A DNA stretch of 30,748 bases, from the NCBI GenBank assembly GCA_009780765.1, contig WQZK01000005.1:1-30748 (forward strand). Reading direction: 5' to 3'. The stretch is from Defluviitaleaceae bacterium (GTDB lineage: Bacteria > Bacillota > Clostridia > Lachnospirales > UBA5962). Within the stretch, counting starts at the first letter, position 1, and each line of letters opens with the position of its first letter. Below are positions 10,984-20,497 of the stretch, in pieces. The notes below the pieces were generated by a model. The model was not told the origin of the DNA. It made no database searches and saw nothing but the letters and a program-made list of their open reading frames with translations. A program made the position numbers and the translations under genes.

Positions 10984-12272
10984 AATTGCTCTAATTCCTT
11001 GTAAAATTGATTTAATAAAACACTATTATTTGGAAACAAGCTTTTTACTACTTCTTCACCTACCAAATGTATGTTTGAAGCTACTCCAGAAACTTGTTGT
11101 TGCAATTCTAAAATATCCTGATAAAAACTATAACATGTATCTTGCCGCATTTTTTCCCATAAATTATAAATCAATTTTTTATCTTTTGTTTCATTAAATA
11201 AAATCATTGTTTGCCTAAAGCTATCTATACATACACAATCAGGATCTTCGTTATAGGCCAGTTCAGATTCAACAGAATTTAAGTTAGTGCTGTACTGGCC
11301 AATACTAATTTTTTTCTCTACACCTTCAATTTCGTCAAAACATTTTACTAATGCTTTAACAAAGGAATATAGCCAAGGTAACCCTGTGTGTTGTTTATAA
11401 GATATTCCATGTTTGATGAGTTTTTTATTGTCTGATAAAGCATTGTAAATATATTGCTGAAATGTGTATTTTTTTCTATTAAGAGGTAATATTGTGATAT
11501 AATCACAATTTTTCAAGCATAGCCACTTAATTGTATCGCAAAACACATCAATCGAATTTTGCTCACTTAACCCTGGAAGCCCAAAAATAACATCCGCTTT
11601 AAATCGAACAGAAAACTCTTTACATAGTGCCATTGCATTATCAATATCTTCATTTTTTATATTCTTGTTAAGCCAATGGTTTCTTAGCCACTCGTTACTA
11701 GTTTCAACACCGCATTCGGCAACAATGCGCCCTTTCCCTACATTTTCAATAATACTTTTCATTTTTTTATATGTAAAGTTATTAGCCCTAGCTTCAAAAG
11801 AAAATATAAAAGGCCTAACTTTATATATAGGATCTATACTAAACAAATTTTGCATCACTTGCTCTGGAAATTCTTCATCACAAAAAATATCATGGCCAGT
11901 AACTAATTCATCACCCATTTGTTCATTAATATAGCCCCTAACATTTAAAAAACTTTCTTTAACTATTTTTGCATATAAATTAACATTTTTATGCCGTAAT
12001 ACTCTAAGGCTTGCTGCTCCCTCTATGTCATTACAATGATAATTACACATACTGCAACCTGCAAAACTTCCATTATTATAGAAATGGCTACAGCCACACG
12101 TAGATAAAAGATTTAGATTGGACTTTGGATATTGATAAAATACCATCCTTACTTTTTTTGTAATTAAATTATATAGTTCTATATCAGATAATTTTTCTGC
12201 TATATCTTCATATATTTTATACTTTTCTTGAATAGGCTTCCAAATCTGATTCATTATATTCTCAATTATCAT
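10980..12272 (-). CDS. radical SAM protein, Elp3/RaSEA-like cysteine pattern
   Basis: 430 residues, ATG after AAAGGAGAG. The cluster-binding region reads CGCSHFYNNGSFAGCSMCNY (residues 59-78): a long-spaced C-x11-C-x2-C (Cys61, Cys73, Cys76) rather than the textbook CX3CX2C, with extra Cys59 and Cys80. This pattern recalls the Elp3 and archaeosine-synthase (RaSEA/TIGR01210) branch of radical SAM proteins. AECGVETSNE and the FKADVIFGLPG segment fit the TIM-barrel SAM-binding strands of that branch. No SPASM-type cysteine cluster is evident at the C-terminus, although scattered Cys near 346-348 could be checked. Between the cyclase and HAD genes, so it may modify the cyclitol or an amino acid precursor; the reaction is unknown. 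Confidence 0.85.
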   Translation of the reverse strand: MIIENIMNQIWKPIQEKYKIYEDIAEKLSDIELYNLITKKVRMVFYQYPKSNLNLLSTCGCSHFYNNGSFAGCSMCNYHCNDIEGAASLRVLRHKNVNLYAKIVKESFLNVRGYINEQMGDELVTGHDIFCDEEFPEQVMQNLFSIDPIYKVRPFIFSFEARANNFTYKKMKSIIENVGKGRIVAECGVETSNEWLRNHWLNKNIKNEDIDNAMALCKEFSVRFKADVIFGLPGLSEQNSIDVFCDTIKWLCLKNCDYITILPLNRKKYTFQQYIYNALSDNKKLIKHGISYKQHTGLPWLYSFVKALVKCFDEIEGVEKKISIGQYSTNLNSVESELAYNEDPDCVCIDSFRQTMILFNETKDKKLIYNLWEKMRQDTCYSFYQDILELQQQVSGVASNIHLVGEEVVKSLFPNNSVLLNQFYKELEQL

Positions 12273-12316
12273 TTTAACTCTCCTTTGTTTTTGAAAGTTA
12301 TTTTCTAAAATATAAT

Positions 12317-13408
12317 TTATTTATGAGATTCGTTTAATTGTTTAAGTGCGTTATATATTTCTTGGTCGGTTACATTATTTACAATATCCATTTTACCTAT
12401 TTCATTGCTTGGCAATACGAAATTTAAACTATTATTACGAATCATTCTAATTACTTCCATTGCTTTTATTACTTCTTTTTCATCTACCTTTGATGTAACG
12501 CTAAGACCACAACTACGAATAAGGTTTATAATTCTGTTACCTATAATGCTTGAAGTTCCACGATTAACGGCAATCGTAGTTGCTATAGCCATACCAACGC
12601 CCACTGCTTCTCCATGCCTAATACCACGATACGCCTCTACCTTTTCAATAGCATGTCCAACTGTGTGTCCAAAGTTAAGTACTCTCCTTAAATCGTTCTC
12701 AAACGGATCAGGTTCTAGTAGTCTTAACTTTAAGTTAACAGTTTTACTTAAAATATCAGTTAGTTTATCAACATCTTTATTTTTTATAACTTGTTCAGCG
12801 ATATCTTCAAGCTCTTCAAACAAACCTTTGTCCGATATTGTAGCCGTTTTAATAATTTCGGCAAAACCTGAACGCATATCTCTTGTAGAAAGTGTTTGCA
12901 AATAACGTGGGTCAATAAAAACATGATCTGGATAATAAAATGCACCTATAAGGTTTTTGCCATCTGGATGGTTAACCGCAACTTTTCCACCGATTGCGGT
13001 ATCTGCTTGTGCTAGTAAAGAAGTTGCTATATTTATATATGGTATACCTCTCATATATGTTGATGCGATATACCCAACCGTGTCAATCACCATTCCACCA
13101 CCAAACGCAACTAAAACTGACCGCCTTTGAACACCGCCATCTAGCAATTTTTTATATATAGTTTTTGCTGTATGAAGTGACTTTGTTCTTTCTCCGCTTG
13201 GAAGAACTATTGTTATAACATTAAATCCATTATTTTTTAATTCTTTTTCAAGGGTATCTCCATAATGTTTATGAACATTTTTATCTGTTATTATAGCAGC
13301 ACTAGTGTAATTATTTGTTATAATTTCTGCTATTTCCTTTTGATCAATTTTACCTAAGCTAACTGTGTACTTCATTTCTTTGTAAGTAGATACCAACATT
13401 TTATTCAT
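12317..13408 (-). CDS. 3-dehydroquinate synthase-family sugar phosphate cyclase
   Basis: 363 residues, ATG behind AAGGAG. NAD-binding GGGMVIDTVGYIASTYMRGI, then LLAQADTAIGGKVAVNHPDG, then the metal/substrate block with FAEIIK, NFGHTVGHAIE and RHGEAVG. Judged against fungal DHQ synthase, the Asp and Lys of the D-x5-K loop, the Lys-x9-Glu-x3-Arg-x3-Asn series and both metal His are present. This favours DHQ- or aminoDHQ-type chemistry over 2-deoxy-scyllo-inosose synthase, whose GHT segment reads differently. One deviation: the C-terminal DKK, whose Lys contacts substrate in DHQ synthases, is replaced by an IRMIRN stretch before SLNFVLP. No other shikimate gene is in the window, so this is probably a pathway-dedicated copy. 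It follows a strong terminator, so its expression should need read-through. Confidence 0.88.
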   Translation of the reverse strand: MNKMLVSTYKEMKYTVSLGKIDQKEIAEIITNNYTSAAIITDKNVHKHYGDTLEKELKNNGFNVITIVLPSGERTKSLHTAKTIYKKLLDGGVQRRSVLVAFGGGMVIDTVGYIASTYMRGIPYINIATSLLAQADTAIGGKVAVNHPDGKNLIGAFYYPDHVFIDPRYLQTLSTRDMRSGFAEIIKTATISDKGLFEELEDIAEQVIKNKDVDKLTDILSKTVNLKLRLLEPDPFENDLRRVLNFGHTVGHAIEKVEAYRGIRHGEAVGVGMAIATTIAVNRGTSSIIGNRIINLIRSCGLSVTSKVDEKEVIKAMEVIRMIRNNSLNFVLPSNEIGKMDIVNNVTDQEIYNALKQLNESHK

Positions 13409-13498
13409 ACAAATATATCTCCTTTTTAGTAGTTTTTAATGTTTGTTCATTTTTTGTGCAAATTGTAACAATTTTATTTGTTATTACCTAAAATTAAA

Positions 13499-13545
13499 TT
13501 AAAAAATACACATCTTACAGCTATATAGCCACAAAGATGCGTATT
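13499..13545 (-). terminator. intrinsic terminator downstream of the UvrA-type gene
   Basis: On the minus strand AATACGCATCTT (13545-13534) pairs with AAGATGTGTATT (13516-13505): 12 base pairs with one G-U. The loop holds a smaller GCTATATAGC palindrome. A run of T follows at once (bases 13504-13499). It sits in the 184-base gap between the UvrA-type gene and the cyclase gene. Since all later genes are on the same strand, it is a natural target for the LoaP antiterminator encoded upstream. Confidence 0.85.
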
Positions 13546-13592
13546 CTTTATATTATAGTAATTAATAAATTTTAATAGGCTTAGTCAAAGCC

Positions 13593-16472
13593 CTAACTCC
13601 CAAAATATTGTTTGAGAAATTGTCCTGTATACGAATTAGAACTTTCAGATACTTCAAGGGGACTTCCCTGTGCAACTATGTACCCTCCTTCATCTCCTCC
13701 AGCAGGCCCCACATCAATAATATAGTCTGCTGTTTTTATAATGTCCATGTCATGCTCGATTATTATTGCAGAATTACCTCCATCAACAAGCTTGTTTATA
13801 CTGTAAATTAACCTCTCAATATCTGCTGGGTGTAATCCTACGCTTGGTTCATCAAATACATATAGATTATTTGAATTACCTTTTCTTTTTGAAAGTTCGT
13901 AGGCTAAATTTAGTCGCTGTGCTTCTCCTCCAGATATCGTGTTTGTGTTTTGCCCAAGCTTTAGATATTCGAGCCCTAAATCAATCATAATATCAAGCTT
14001 ATGTTTTAAGTAGCTATTATCTGCAAAAAACTCACTTGCTTCTAGTACCGACATGCCAAGCACCTCAGAAATATCCTTGTTTTTATACTTAAATTGCTTT
14101 ACCTCGTCAGAAAAATAACTACCAAGACACATAGGGCAAACAGACTCTATATCTGGCATATATTGAATATTTAATAATATAAAACCCTTCCCGTTACAAT
14201 TATGGCAACGAAGACCATTTGCTTTTGTAAGCGAAAAATCTTGTAATGTATATCCTTTTTCTTTACATGAAGGTATTTCTGCATAAATTTTTCTTATTTT
14301 TTCAAACAACCCCATGTACGTGGCTGGGTTTGATGTACTGCTTGTGCCCAACATTTTTTGGTCAATATTTATTACATTATTGATAAGTTCTGCCCCTTCG
14401 ATAAAGTCGTGCTTTCCTGGGGTAACCATCTTCCTGTTTTTTACATACTGTAATTGGTTAACTAAAACAGAGTTTATTAGCGTACTTTTCCCCGAACCCG
14501 AAACACCTGTAATGCAAACCACTTGATTTAAAGGTATTGAAACATCAATATTCTTTAAATTGTTTTCACATGCTCTATAAATTTTTATCGCCTTTCCATC
14601 TGGTTTTCTAGGGTTATAGTTTGGTTTTATTTTATTAGTATCAACTATATAATCTTTAGTAAGTGAGCTTGTGTCGTTTAATAAATCACTATACGAACCA
14701 TTAAAAATCACTTCCCCACCTTTGCTACCAGAGCCTGGCCCAATCTCTATAACTCTATCAGATTCTCGTATAACATCAATATTATGTTCTACAACCACCA
14801 TGGTGTTGTTTTCTGCAAGGCGTTTCATCATTTTTACTAGGCTTGAAACATCTTTTGCGTGCAAGCCAATACTTGGTTCGTCCATGATAAATACAAGCCC
14901 CACCATATCACTATTAATTTGGCTTGATAGCTTAATTCTCTGCATCTCACCACCTGATAAGGTATCAGATTTACGATTGATATCTAAATAATGCAACCCT
15001 ATCTCGCATAGTGTTTCTAATTTTTTTATAACTTCGGTTAAAATTTGGCGTGCTTCATCGCTAACTAGCTGTTGATTTTCTTTTTTTAATAACATTAGCA
15101 TGCCATTTAGTTGCATTTTTGAAAGTTCAAATATATTTTTATCAAATACTTTTGCTTCGAGATAAGGTTTTTTTAGCCTGCTTCCGCCACACTCAGGGCA
15201 AATACACTCGCTCATACATTGCCTAGTTGCATTAATTGCAATATCTTCACCATTTGCTTTTCTTAACATCTGGCGTTTATGATGTTCTTCAAGCTCTTTT
15301 ATAAACCCTTTAAACATATAGTTAGCATTTGTAAATGGACTAAGCCTTTTCGAGTTAGGTGGATTTTTAATAACTATTCTTTTTCCGCCTGTACCATACA
15401 TAAGTAATTTTTTAACTTCGATTGAAAGCTCTTCATAAGGTGTATAAAGATCAAACCCATATTCTTGAGAAAGTGTATATAAAACAACCCCATTTAAGCT
15501 TTCAGGCGTCATGTTGTAGATGCCTTTATGCAAAGCTCCTTGATAAAGCCCTTTGTTAGGTGCAACCACCATAAATTCAGGGTTAGCACTATATGAGTAC
15601 CCCATGCCAAGGCAATGAGAACAAGCAGCACGCGGATCATTAAAAGATAACTCCGATGCATCAAGTTTTTTAAAAATTATATGGTGTTCACAGCAATCAA
15701 GCTTTTTATAAAACGAACGAACTTCGTTGTCTACCTCATTGTCTTTATTAGTTATTACAAGATTTATAAACGGGTTATCTATAATTGACATGTTTATTGT
15801 AATTGAAGATATAATTTGCTTGTATAAATCTTTGCGGATGCTAAACCTATCTTGAAGTATCTCTATCTCACTGGCTTTATATTGGTTAAAATCGTCGATA
15901 TCGGCAATTGAGTGCAATTGAGAATCTATATACAGCTGCGTTATTCCTTTTACTTTGAGCTCTTCTATAGCTAACTCTAAGCTTTTAAACTTTTCATTTA
16001 CAAGCTTTCTGCGTATTTCAACATTATAGTTTTCAGGAAGTGTCATAAGAAGGCCCACTAATTGCGACGGAGAAATTTGGCTGAGCTTATGCCCACATTC
16101 TGGGCAATATGCTACACTAATCATGGCATATAGCGAGCGCACCATATTATATATACCAGTAAGCGTACCTACTGTAGAACGTGGATTATTAAAACTTTTT
16201 TTCTGCTCTAATGCAATTACGGGGTTTAAACCTTTTATCGAGTCAACGTCAGCTTTATTTAGATTTTTAGCCATACCCGAAATATTGGTGTTATTAATCT
16301 CAAAAAATTTTCTTTGCCCTTCTGCATACAATACTTCAAAAACAAGTGAGCTTTTGCCAGAACCCGAGATTCCCGTTACAGCTGTAAATTGATGTTTTTT
16401 TATATTGATTGATATATTTTTAAGATTGTTTTGCCTAGCATTAACAATTTGAATATCTTCATTCTTGTGCAT
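13593..16472 (-). CDS. UvrA-type ABC ATPase, probable self-resistance or repair
   Basis: 959 residues, ATG nine bases after GGAG. Two ABC ATPase halves: first Walker A GISGSGKSS (34-42), first signature LSGGEMQRIKL and Walker B FIMDEPSIGL; second Walker A GVSGSGKST, signature ISGGEAQRLNL and Walker B YVFDEPSVGL. Zinc-finger cysteines include CPECGHKL, ACSHCLGMG, CPECGGSRL and, in the second half, CHNCNGKG with CPMCLG. Length is that of full UvrA, not of the shortened DrrC-type resistance proteins. The canonical fourth-cysteine arrangement of the first insertion finger looks altered (CCEHH instead of CPxC). UvrA removes bulky DNA lesions with UvrB; UvrA-like proteins in antibiotic clusters often protect producers from DNA-binding compounds. 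Location inside the operon supports that role, but a housekeeping-like repair function cannot be excluded. Confidence 0.92.
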   Translation of the reverse strand: MHKNEDIQIVNARQNNLKNISINIKKHQFTAVTGISGSGKSSLVFEVLYAEGQRKFFEINNTNISGMAKNLNKADVDSIKGLNPVIALEQKKSFNNPRSTVGTLTGIYNMVRSLYAMISVAYCPECGHKLSQISPSQLVGLLMTLPENYNVEIRRKLVNEKFKSLELAIEELKVKGITQLYIDSQLHSIADIDDFNQYKASEIEILQDRFSIRKDLYKQIISSITINMSIIDNPFINLVITNKDNEVDNEVRSFYKKLDCCEHHIIFKKLDASELSFNDPRAACSHCLGMGYSYSANPEFMVVAPNKGLYQGALHKGIYNMTPESLNGVVLYTLSQEYGFDLYTPYEELSIEVKKLLMYGTGGKRIVIKNPPNSKRLSPFTNANYMFKGFIKELEEHHKRQMLRKANGEDIAINATRQCMSECICPECGGSRLKKPYLEAKVFDKNIFELSKMQLNGMLMLLKKENQQLVSDEARQILTEVIKKLETLCEIGLHYLDINRKSDTLSGGEMQRIKLSSQINSDMVGLVFIMDEPSIGLHAKDVSSLVKMMKRLAENNTMVVVEHNIDVIRESDRVIEIGPGSGSKGGEVIFNGSYSDLLNDTSSLTKDYIVDTNKIKPNYNPRKPDGKAIKIYRACENNLKNIDVSIPLNQVVCITGVSGSGKSTLINSVLVNQLQYVKNRKMVTPGKHDFIEGAELINNVINIDQKMLGTSSTSNPATYMGLFEKIRKIYAEIPSCKEKGYTLQDFSLTKANGLRCHNCNGKGFILLNIQYMPDIESVCPMCLGSYFSDEVKQFKYKNKDISEVLGMSVLEASEFFADNSYLKHKLDIMIDLGLEYLKLGQNTNTISGGEAQRLNLAYELSKRKGNSNNLYVFDEPSVGLHPADIERLIYSINKLVDGGNSAIIIEHDMDIIKTADYIIDVGPAGGDEGGYIVAQGSPLEVSESSNSYTGQFLKQYFGS

Positions 16473-16474
16473 TT

Positions 16475-17389
16475 TTAAAACTCCAATTCAACGTTATTGT
16501 TTAGATATGCTACTTCTTCTATTTCTATTTTACCCTTTTTAATTAACAAAGCTGGCATTGTTACCTTTGTAAGTATTTGCTTTTTCGCCAAATAATCGCA
16601 ACCTAAATAAAGAAACGGGGCGTAAAACCCAAAATATCCTGCAATCTCGTGAAGAGTTAATATAGTTTTATTTGCCTTTTTATATAGATTTATAATAGGA
16701 CGTTGTATAATACTAATATGCTCATCAAAATAATTTTCTAATATTTTAAGCACATACTCACATTTATCTGTATTCCATTCTCCAAGAAATAATTCTTTAA
16801 ATAACCTTATAATATCACTATCCACACAATAAGCCTGAAGTACAACATCTTGAGAAAACATTTTATATTGCATGGTATGTTCTATCTTTGATAGCAACTC
16901 GGATATTTTTACAAAAGTATATTGTGAGTATGTTATCCCACATTCTGTGTTAAGGTGCTTTCGTATTACACTCATTCGATATAAAATATTTGAAAAATCA
17001 CAAAAAGTTGAAAAATCAAAGGCATCTTTTTTAACCCGTTTAACCTCGCTTAGATAATCTGAAAAACTTTCGTCTTTGCAATAAACAAATTCACAATTAG
17101 TTAAATATGAGTATCTGTACATATCCCCAAATTGGCGTGATAAATTTTGTACGATTTGCGTTCGCTCGAATACATCGATATTGAATATAATATCATTATC
17201 TATACACATAAAGCTCGATCTTTCAAGACTTCCATCAACTACAACCAAAATAATATTAACATCACTTTCATCATTTATAGAATTGTAGTATGTGCTTCCA
17301 GCTAATAGAACTCCAATCACATTTTTATCTTTTTTTACCTTTTCAACAAAATCGTCTAGTGCACGACGATAACGAGTTAATATATCCAC
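16475..17389 (-). CDS. nucleotidyltransferase-fold protein (aminoglycoside NTase-like)
   Basis: 304 residues, GTG start preceded by GGAAGGA. Near the N-terminus GVLLAGSTYYNSINDESDVN matches the GSxxx...SDxD signature of polymerase-beta-type nucleotidyltransferases, followed by FNIDVFE, which may supply the third acidic residue. The usual DxD reads Asp-Val-Asn, so the second metal-binding Asp is Asn. The remaining helical C-terminal two thirds resembles antibiotic nucleotidyltransferases in layout. The stop (TAA) falls in the gap just before the UvrA-type ATG, so the two are coupled. Either a resistance enzyme that adenylylates the product or an intermediate, or, given the altered DxD, a non-catalytic or repurposed version. 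Confidence 0.75.
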   Translation of the reverse strand: MDILTRYRRALDDFVEKVKKDKNVIGVLLAGSTYYNSINDESDVNIILVVVDGSLERSSFMCIDNDIIFNIDVFERTQIVQNLSRQFGDMYRYSYLTNCEFVYCKDESFSDYLSEVKRVKKDAFDFSTFCDFSNILYRMSVIRKHLNTECGITYSQYTFVKISELLSKIEHTMQYKMFSQDVVLQAYCVDSDIIRLFKELFLGEWNTDKCEYVLKILENYFDEHISIIQRPIINLYKKANKTILTLHEIAGYFGFYAPFLYLGCDYLAKKQILTKVTMPALLIKKGKIEIEEVAYLNNNVELEF

Positions 17390-17405
17390 AATCTTTGTAT
17401 CCTTC

Positions 17406-19001
17406 CTATATTAAATATTTTCTAACCCTCTCAAATTTAACTTCAATCATCATTTTAAGTTTTTCATATTCTTCATCATATATAGAAAAATCCAGTTTTC
17501 GACATATTTCATGCAATTGTTCTTCAGTTGCACCATTTATAGCCAAACTTAAACTTTTGCAAGCCATTTCATAATGTTCTTCGTTCATCTGTGCTGCTAA
17601 TTTCTTGTTATGCTCAATAATATCCAAAAATGAATCTTGATATTTTTCAGGCAATCTATTTCTAACTACATTAGACAAGCGAAAAACCCTTATTTGATTT
17701 CTATGCAGCCTTGCAGACATATCAACATCATTAAAAGCATTTAGTAATGTTTTTGCATACGAATTTTTCCATTTAATTTGGTTACGTATGTTTAGATAAT
17801 CAAAATCTCTTTGCAATAATCCTTCTTTAATTAGTAAATCTACAACAGATGTTTCCGGATGCACCTGTAAGTGCGATCTATACCAATTAAAAGTTCGACC
17901 AAAACCACTTTCATATAAAAAATCAAAATTTTTCTTTAAGCTATTCTCATCTGTTAATGGATTAAATAGTATAAAGGATGGAAATAACTCAATGTCAAGT
18001 TCACGCAATATATTCATGGCATTTATATTATCATCGGGCGTTGCTAATTTTTTATATAATTTTAAGTCATTACAATCCATACTTTCAAAGCCTACTAATA
18101 TTGAATTAACTCCAGCCCGCTTTAACTCTTTTAATAGCGGGGCTGTTTCTTGGTTAATAAGCTCTGCCCTTGTAGAAAAATGAACAACAATTTTTAAATT
18201 CCGATTTTGTATTTCTCTTGCAAGTAAATACAAATCATCAATTGCTTGATTATTTGCTTCTAAAAGTGAAAAATCTCCCATAAAAAATTTATATTTCATA
18301 CCAAAGGATTTTTCCTGAATTTCTTGAATCTCATCTACTACATCATTTGCTGACCTGATTCTAAAATAACTCCCAGGTTGACGGTTTCTAAACGAGTGAA
18401 AGTTACAAAAAGAGCAGGTTCCTGTACAGCCTCGACTTTTTAATATTTCTACATACTCAAGGTTAAATAATTTTTGATGCGAGCGGTCGGCAATTGGAAA
18501 ATTATTTATATTTTCTACATATGGCCTTGGTTCGTTTTTAACTATCCGACTTTGCTCGTTTCTATAGACTATGCCTTTACAATTTGTTAATTCTAACTTA
18601 TTTAACAAACACTTAAATAATTCTAAGCTTGTTTGGTTAGGCTCACCCAAAATAGCATAATCTAGGAAGTAATAATCTTGCAATAACTGCTCTGCATAAA
18701 TATCAATAAATGGCGAGGCAATACATATTAATACGTCCTCATATGTAAGTTTAATATATTCCAGTATTTTAAGCATGGTTTCTGCTTCTGGGTAATTAAA
18801 TGTCCCTAGTATATACTTTGGTTTGCGCTCTTTAAACACATTTTTGATAACATCTTGAGACATCTTGGAGAAAAAATGAATATCGGTTTTATAACCCATT
18901 TCATGAAATCCAGCTCTTACCACTGCCATTTCTGTGTATGGATGAGTGCTTGTGTTTACATCATCAACAAAAATTATATCTATAACATTAGTATCATTCA
19001 T
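17406..19001 (-). CDS. radical SAM protein with B12-binding-type N-terminus
   Basis: 531 residues. ATG at 19001 chosen because GAGGTGA lies eight bases upstream; a GTG at 19010 sits inside that ribosome binding site. Residues 1-150 look like a Rossmann-type cobalamin-binding domain (IDIIFVDDV...MAVVRAGFHEMGY...YAILGEPN), but I see no DxHxxG cobalamin ligand motif. The radical SAM core follows with SRGCTGTCSFC (C-x3-C-x2-C near residues 192-199) and a GMKYKFFMGDFSLL strand. This matches the class with MiaB/BchE-like layout that includes methyltransferases and ring-forming enzymes. A long helical C-terminus extends beyond the core. Substrate unknown. It lies between the decarboxylase and nucleotidyltransferase genes. 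Confidence 0.88.
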   Translation of the reverse strand: MNDTNVIDIIFVDDVNTSTHPYTEMAVVRAGFHEMGYKTDIHFFSKMSQDVIKNVFKERKPKYILGTFNYPEAETMLKILEYIKLTYEDVLICIASPFIDIYAEQLLQDYYFLDYAILGEPNQTSLELFKCLLNKLELTNCKGIVYRNEQSRIVKNEPRPYVENINNFPIADRSHQKLFNLEYVEILKSRGCTGTCSFCNFHSFRNRQPGSYFRIRSANDVVDEIQEIQEKSFGMKYKFFMGDFSLLEANNQAIDDLYLLAREIQNRNLKIVVHFSTRAELINQETAPLLKELKRAGVNSILVGFESMDCNDLKLYKKLATPDDNINAMNILRELDIELFPSFILFNPLTDENSLKKNFDFLYESGFGRTFNWYRSHLQVHPETSVVDLLIKEGLLQRDFDYLNIRNQIKWKNSYAKTLLNAFNDVDMSARLHRNQIRVFRLSNVVRNRLPEKYQDSFLDIIEHNKKLAAQMNEEHYEMACKSLSLAINGATEEQLHEICRKLDFSIYDEEYEKLKMMIEVKFERVRKYLI

Positions 19002-19053
19002 AAATTTCACCTCTTTTTATAATAATTTTAGTTAACCTAGCTCGAAATTCATC

Positions 19054-20496
19054 TTAAATTTGAATTGCTTTAGTAGCATTTATGCATAAATCGATAAGCT
19101 TATCTATGTGCTTTTTCTCTGTTCGATAATTCATGCAACATATTCGGATATAAAAGCGATTATTAATCATTGTGCCTGATGGAAAACACTCACCTTGTGC
19201 TTGAAGCATTGACACAATTCCCTTGTTTATATTGTTTGCATCCCTATCTGCAGTTCCACCTATATATCTAAAACATAAAATATTTAAAGTAGGAGGGCAT
19301 AATATTTCAAAATTAGGCAGTGTACTCAATTTTTTATAAAGATACCATGTATTATCAATACTTTTTTCAATGCACTGTTTAAGCTTTTCTATACCATAAG
19401 CTTTTAGAAACATCCATATGTGCAACGCTTTAAAATCTCTTGAAAGAGAAATACCATAATCGCTTAGCCAATCTTCTGAATGTTCTATATAGCCTTCTTG
19501 TGTTGTAAAAGTTCTACAATGCAACTTTTTGTCCTTTATAAAAACACAGCCAGAAGCGTATGGTATTTGCATCCATTTATGCAAATCAAAAGCTATCGAA
19601 TCTAGCATATGAACCATTTCGCTGTATTTTTTAAACTTTTCAAGCATTAATCCAAAAATCCCAAATGCTGCATCTGCATGTAGCCAAAGATTATATTCAC
19701 GTGCAATTTCTGATACTAGTGCTATATTGTCAATCGCTCCAGTATTTACTGTACCAATATTTACAATAATTGCTATTGGTTCGTAACCATTTTCAATATC
19801 TGCAATTATCTGCCTTCGTAGCAAGTTCGTATTTATACAAAAATCTTCACAAACTTCAATCAATCTAAGGCTTTCTTTTCCAAGGCCTAAAATTTGTAAA
19901 CTTTGTGTTATTGAACAATGCACTTGAGATGAAGCATAAAATACATATTTTTTATCTTTTAAGCCTTGGTTATGAATAGCAGAAAAATCTTTATGGTTTC
20001 TTGCAACATTTAAGGCTATTAAGTTTGCCTCTGTACACCCCGAAGTTAGTATCCCAGAGGCTTCTGTTGGATAATTTATAATAGTTCTAAGCCAGTTTAT
20101 AACTTGTTTTTCTATAATGCATGATATCTGGTTTCCACCAATAACATTTGCATTTAATGCCGCTTCAACAATACTTGATATAATATTAACAGGGTTTCCA
20201 CAACCCATTGCCCAACCATAAAAATTAGGACTTAGATTCATAGGTGAATGTTTTAAAATTATATCGCTTATTAAAATATCACAAACCTCGTCCAAATCTT
20301 TACTTTCTAGTGGCAAGGGAGCATCTGCCTCATAATCACGAAATGATAGCAACTTAAACACTTTTTTTTCGTCTATTGTAGAAATATATTCTACCATATA
20401 ATTTAAAACTTTGCTACTACTTTTTATTACCGGCTCCCAATCAAGTAAATCTAACGAATTTTCTTTCCACATTTCATGTTTATTATTATCTCCCAT
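19054..20496 (-). CDS. group II PLP-dependent amino acid decarboxylase
   Basis: 480 residues. PLP-stacking His193 in SSQVHCSITQS, Asp275 in WLHADAAFG, and Schiff-base Lys307 in FDLHKWMQ: the hallmark set of the glutamate/aromatic/diaminobutyrate decarboxylase family. NFYGWAMGCGNP and TSGCTEANLIALNVAR also fit. Length is normal. Its ATG starts one base after the stop of the carrier-protein gene, so the two are tightly coupled. Inference: it makes an amine or omega-amino acid building block (for example beta-alanine from Asp, or GABA from Glu) either free or on the carrier protein. This would fit the NRPS A domain that lacks the alpha-amine-binding Asp. Substrate preference cannot be assigned by eye. 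Confidence 0.93.
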   Translation of the reverse strand: MGDNNKHEMWKENSLDLLDWEPVIKSSSKVLNYMVEYISTIDEKKVFKLLSFRDYEADAPLPLESKDLDEVCDILISDIILKHSPMNLSPNFYGWAMGCGNPVNIISSIVEAALNANVIGGNQISCIIEKQVINWLRTIINYPTEASGILTSGCTEANLIALNVARNHKDFSAIHNQGLKDKKYVFYASSQVHCSITQSLQILGLGKESLRLIEVCEDFCINTNLLRRQIIADIENGYEPIAIIVNIGTVNTGAIDNIALVSEIAREYNLWLHADAAFGIFGLMLEKFKKYSEMVHMLDSIAFDLHKWMQIPYASGCVFIKDKKLHCRTFTTQEGYIEHSEDWLSDYGISLSRDFKALHIWMFLKAYGIEKLKQCIEKSIDNTWYLYKKLSTLPNFEILCPPTLNILCFRYIGGTADRDANNINKGIVSMLQAQGECFPSGTMINNRFYIRICCMNYRTEKKHIDKLIDLCINATKAIQI

Positions 20497-20497
20497 T

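Noticed and set aside
12405..12905. 166-codon open frame on the plus strand
   Set aside because: It lies entirely antisense to the well-supported cyclase gene, has no ribosome binding site and its translation is low-complexity Ser/Thr/Ile. The other plus-strand frames in the window are shadows of the same kind.
12317..13408. 2-deoxy-scyllo-inosose synthase or 2-epi-5-epi-valiolone synthase
   Set aside because: The Lys/Glu/Arg/Asn series before GHTVGH is that of DHQ-type enzymes; DOIS sequences differ in this block and in the GGG loop.
13593..16472. ABC-F ribosome protection or drug-efflux ATPase
   Set aside because: The zinc-finger cysteine pairs and insertion domains are those of UvrA; there are no membrane segments and no ABC-F linker.
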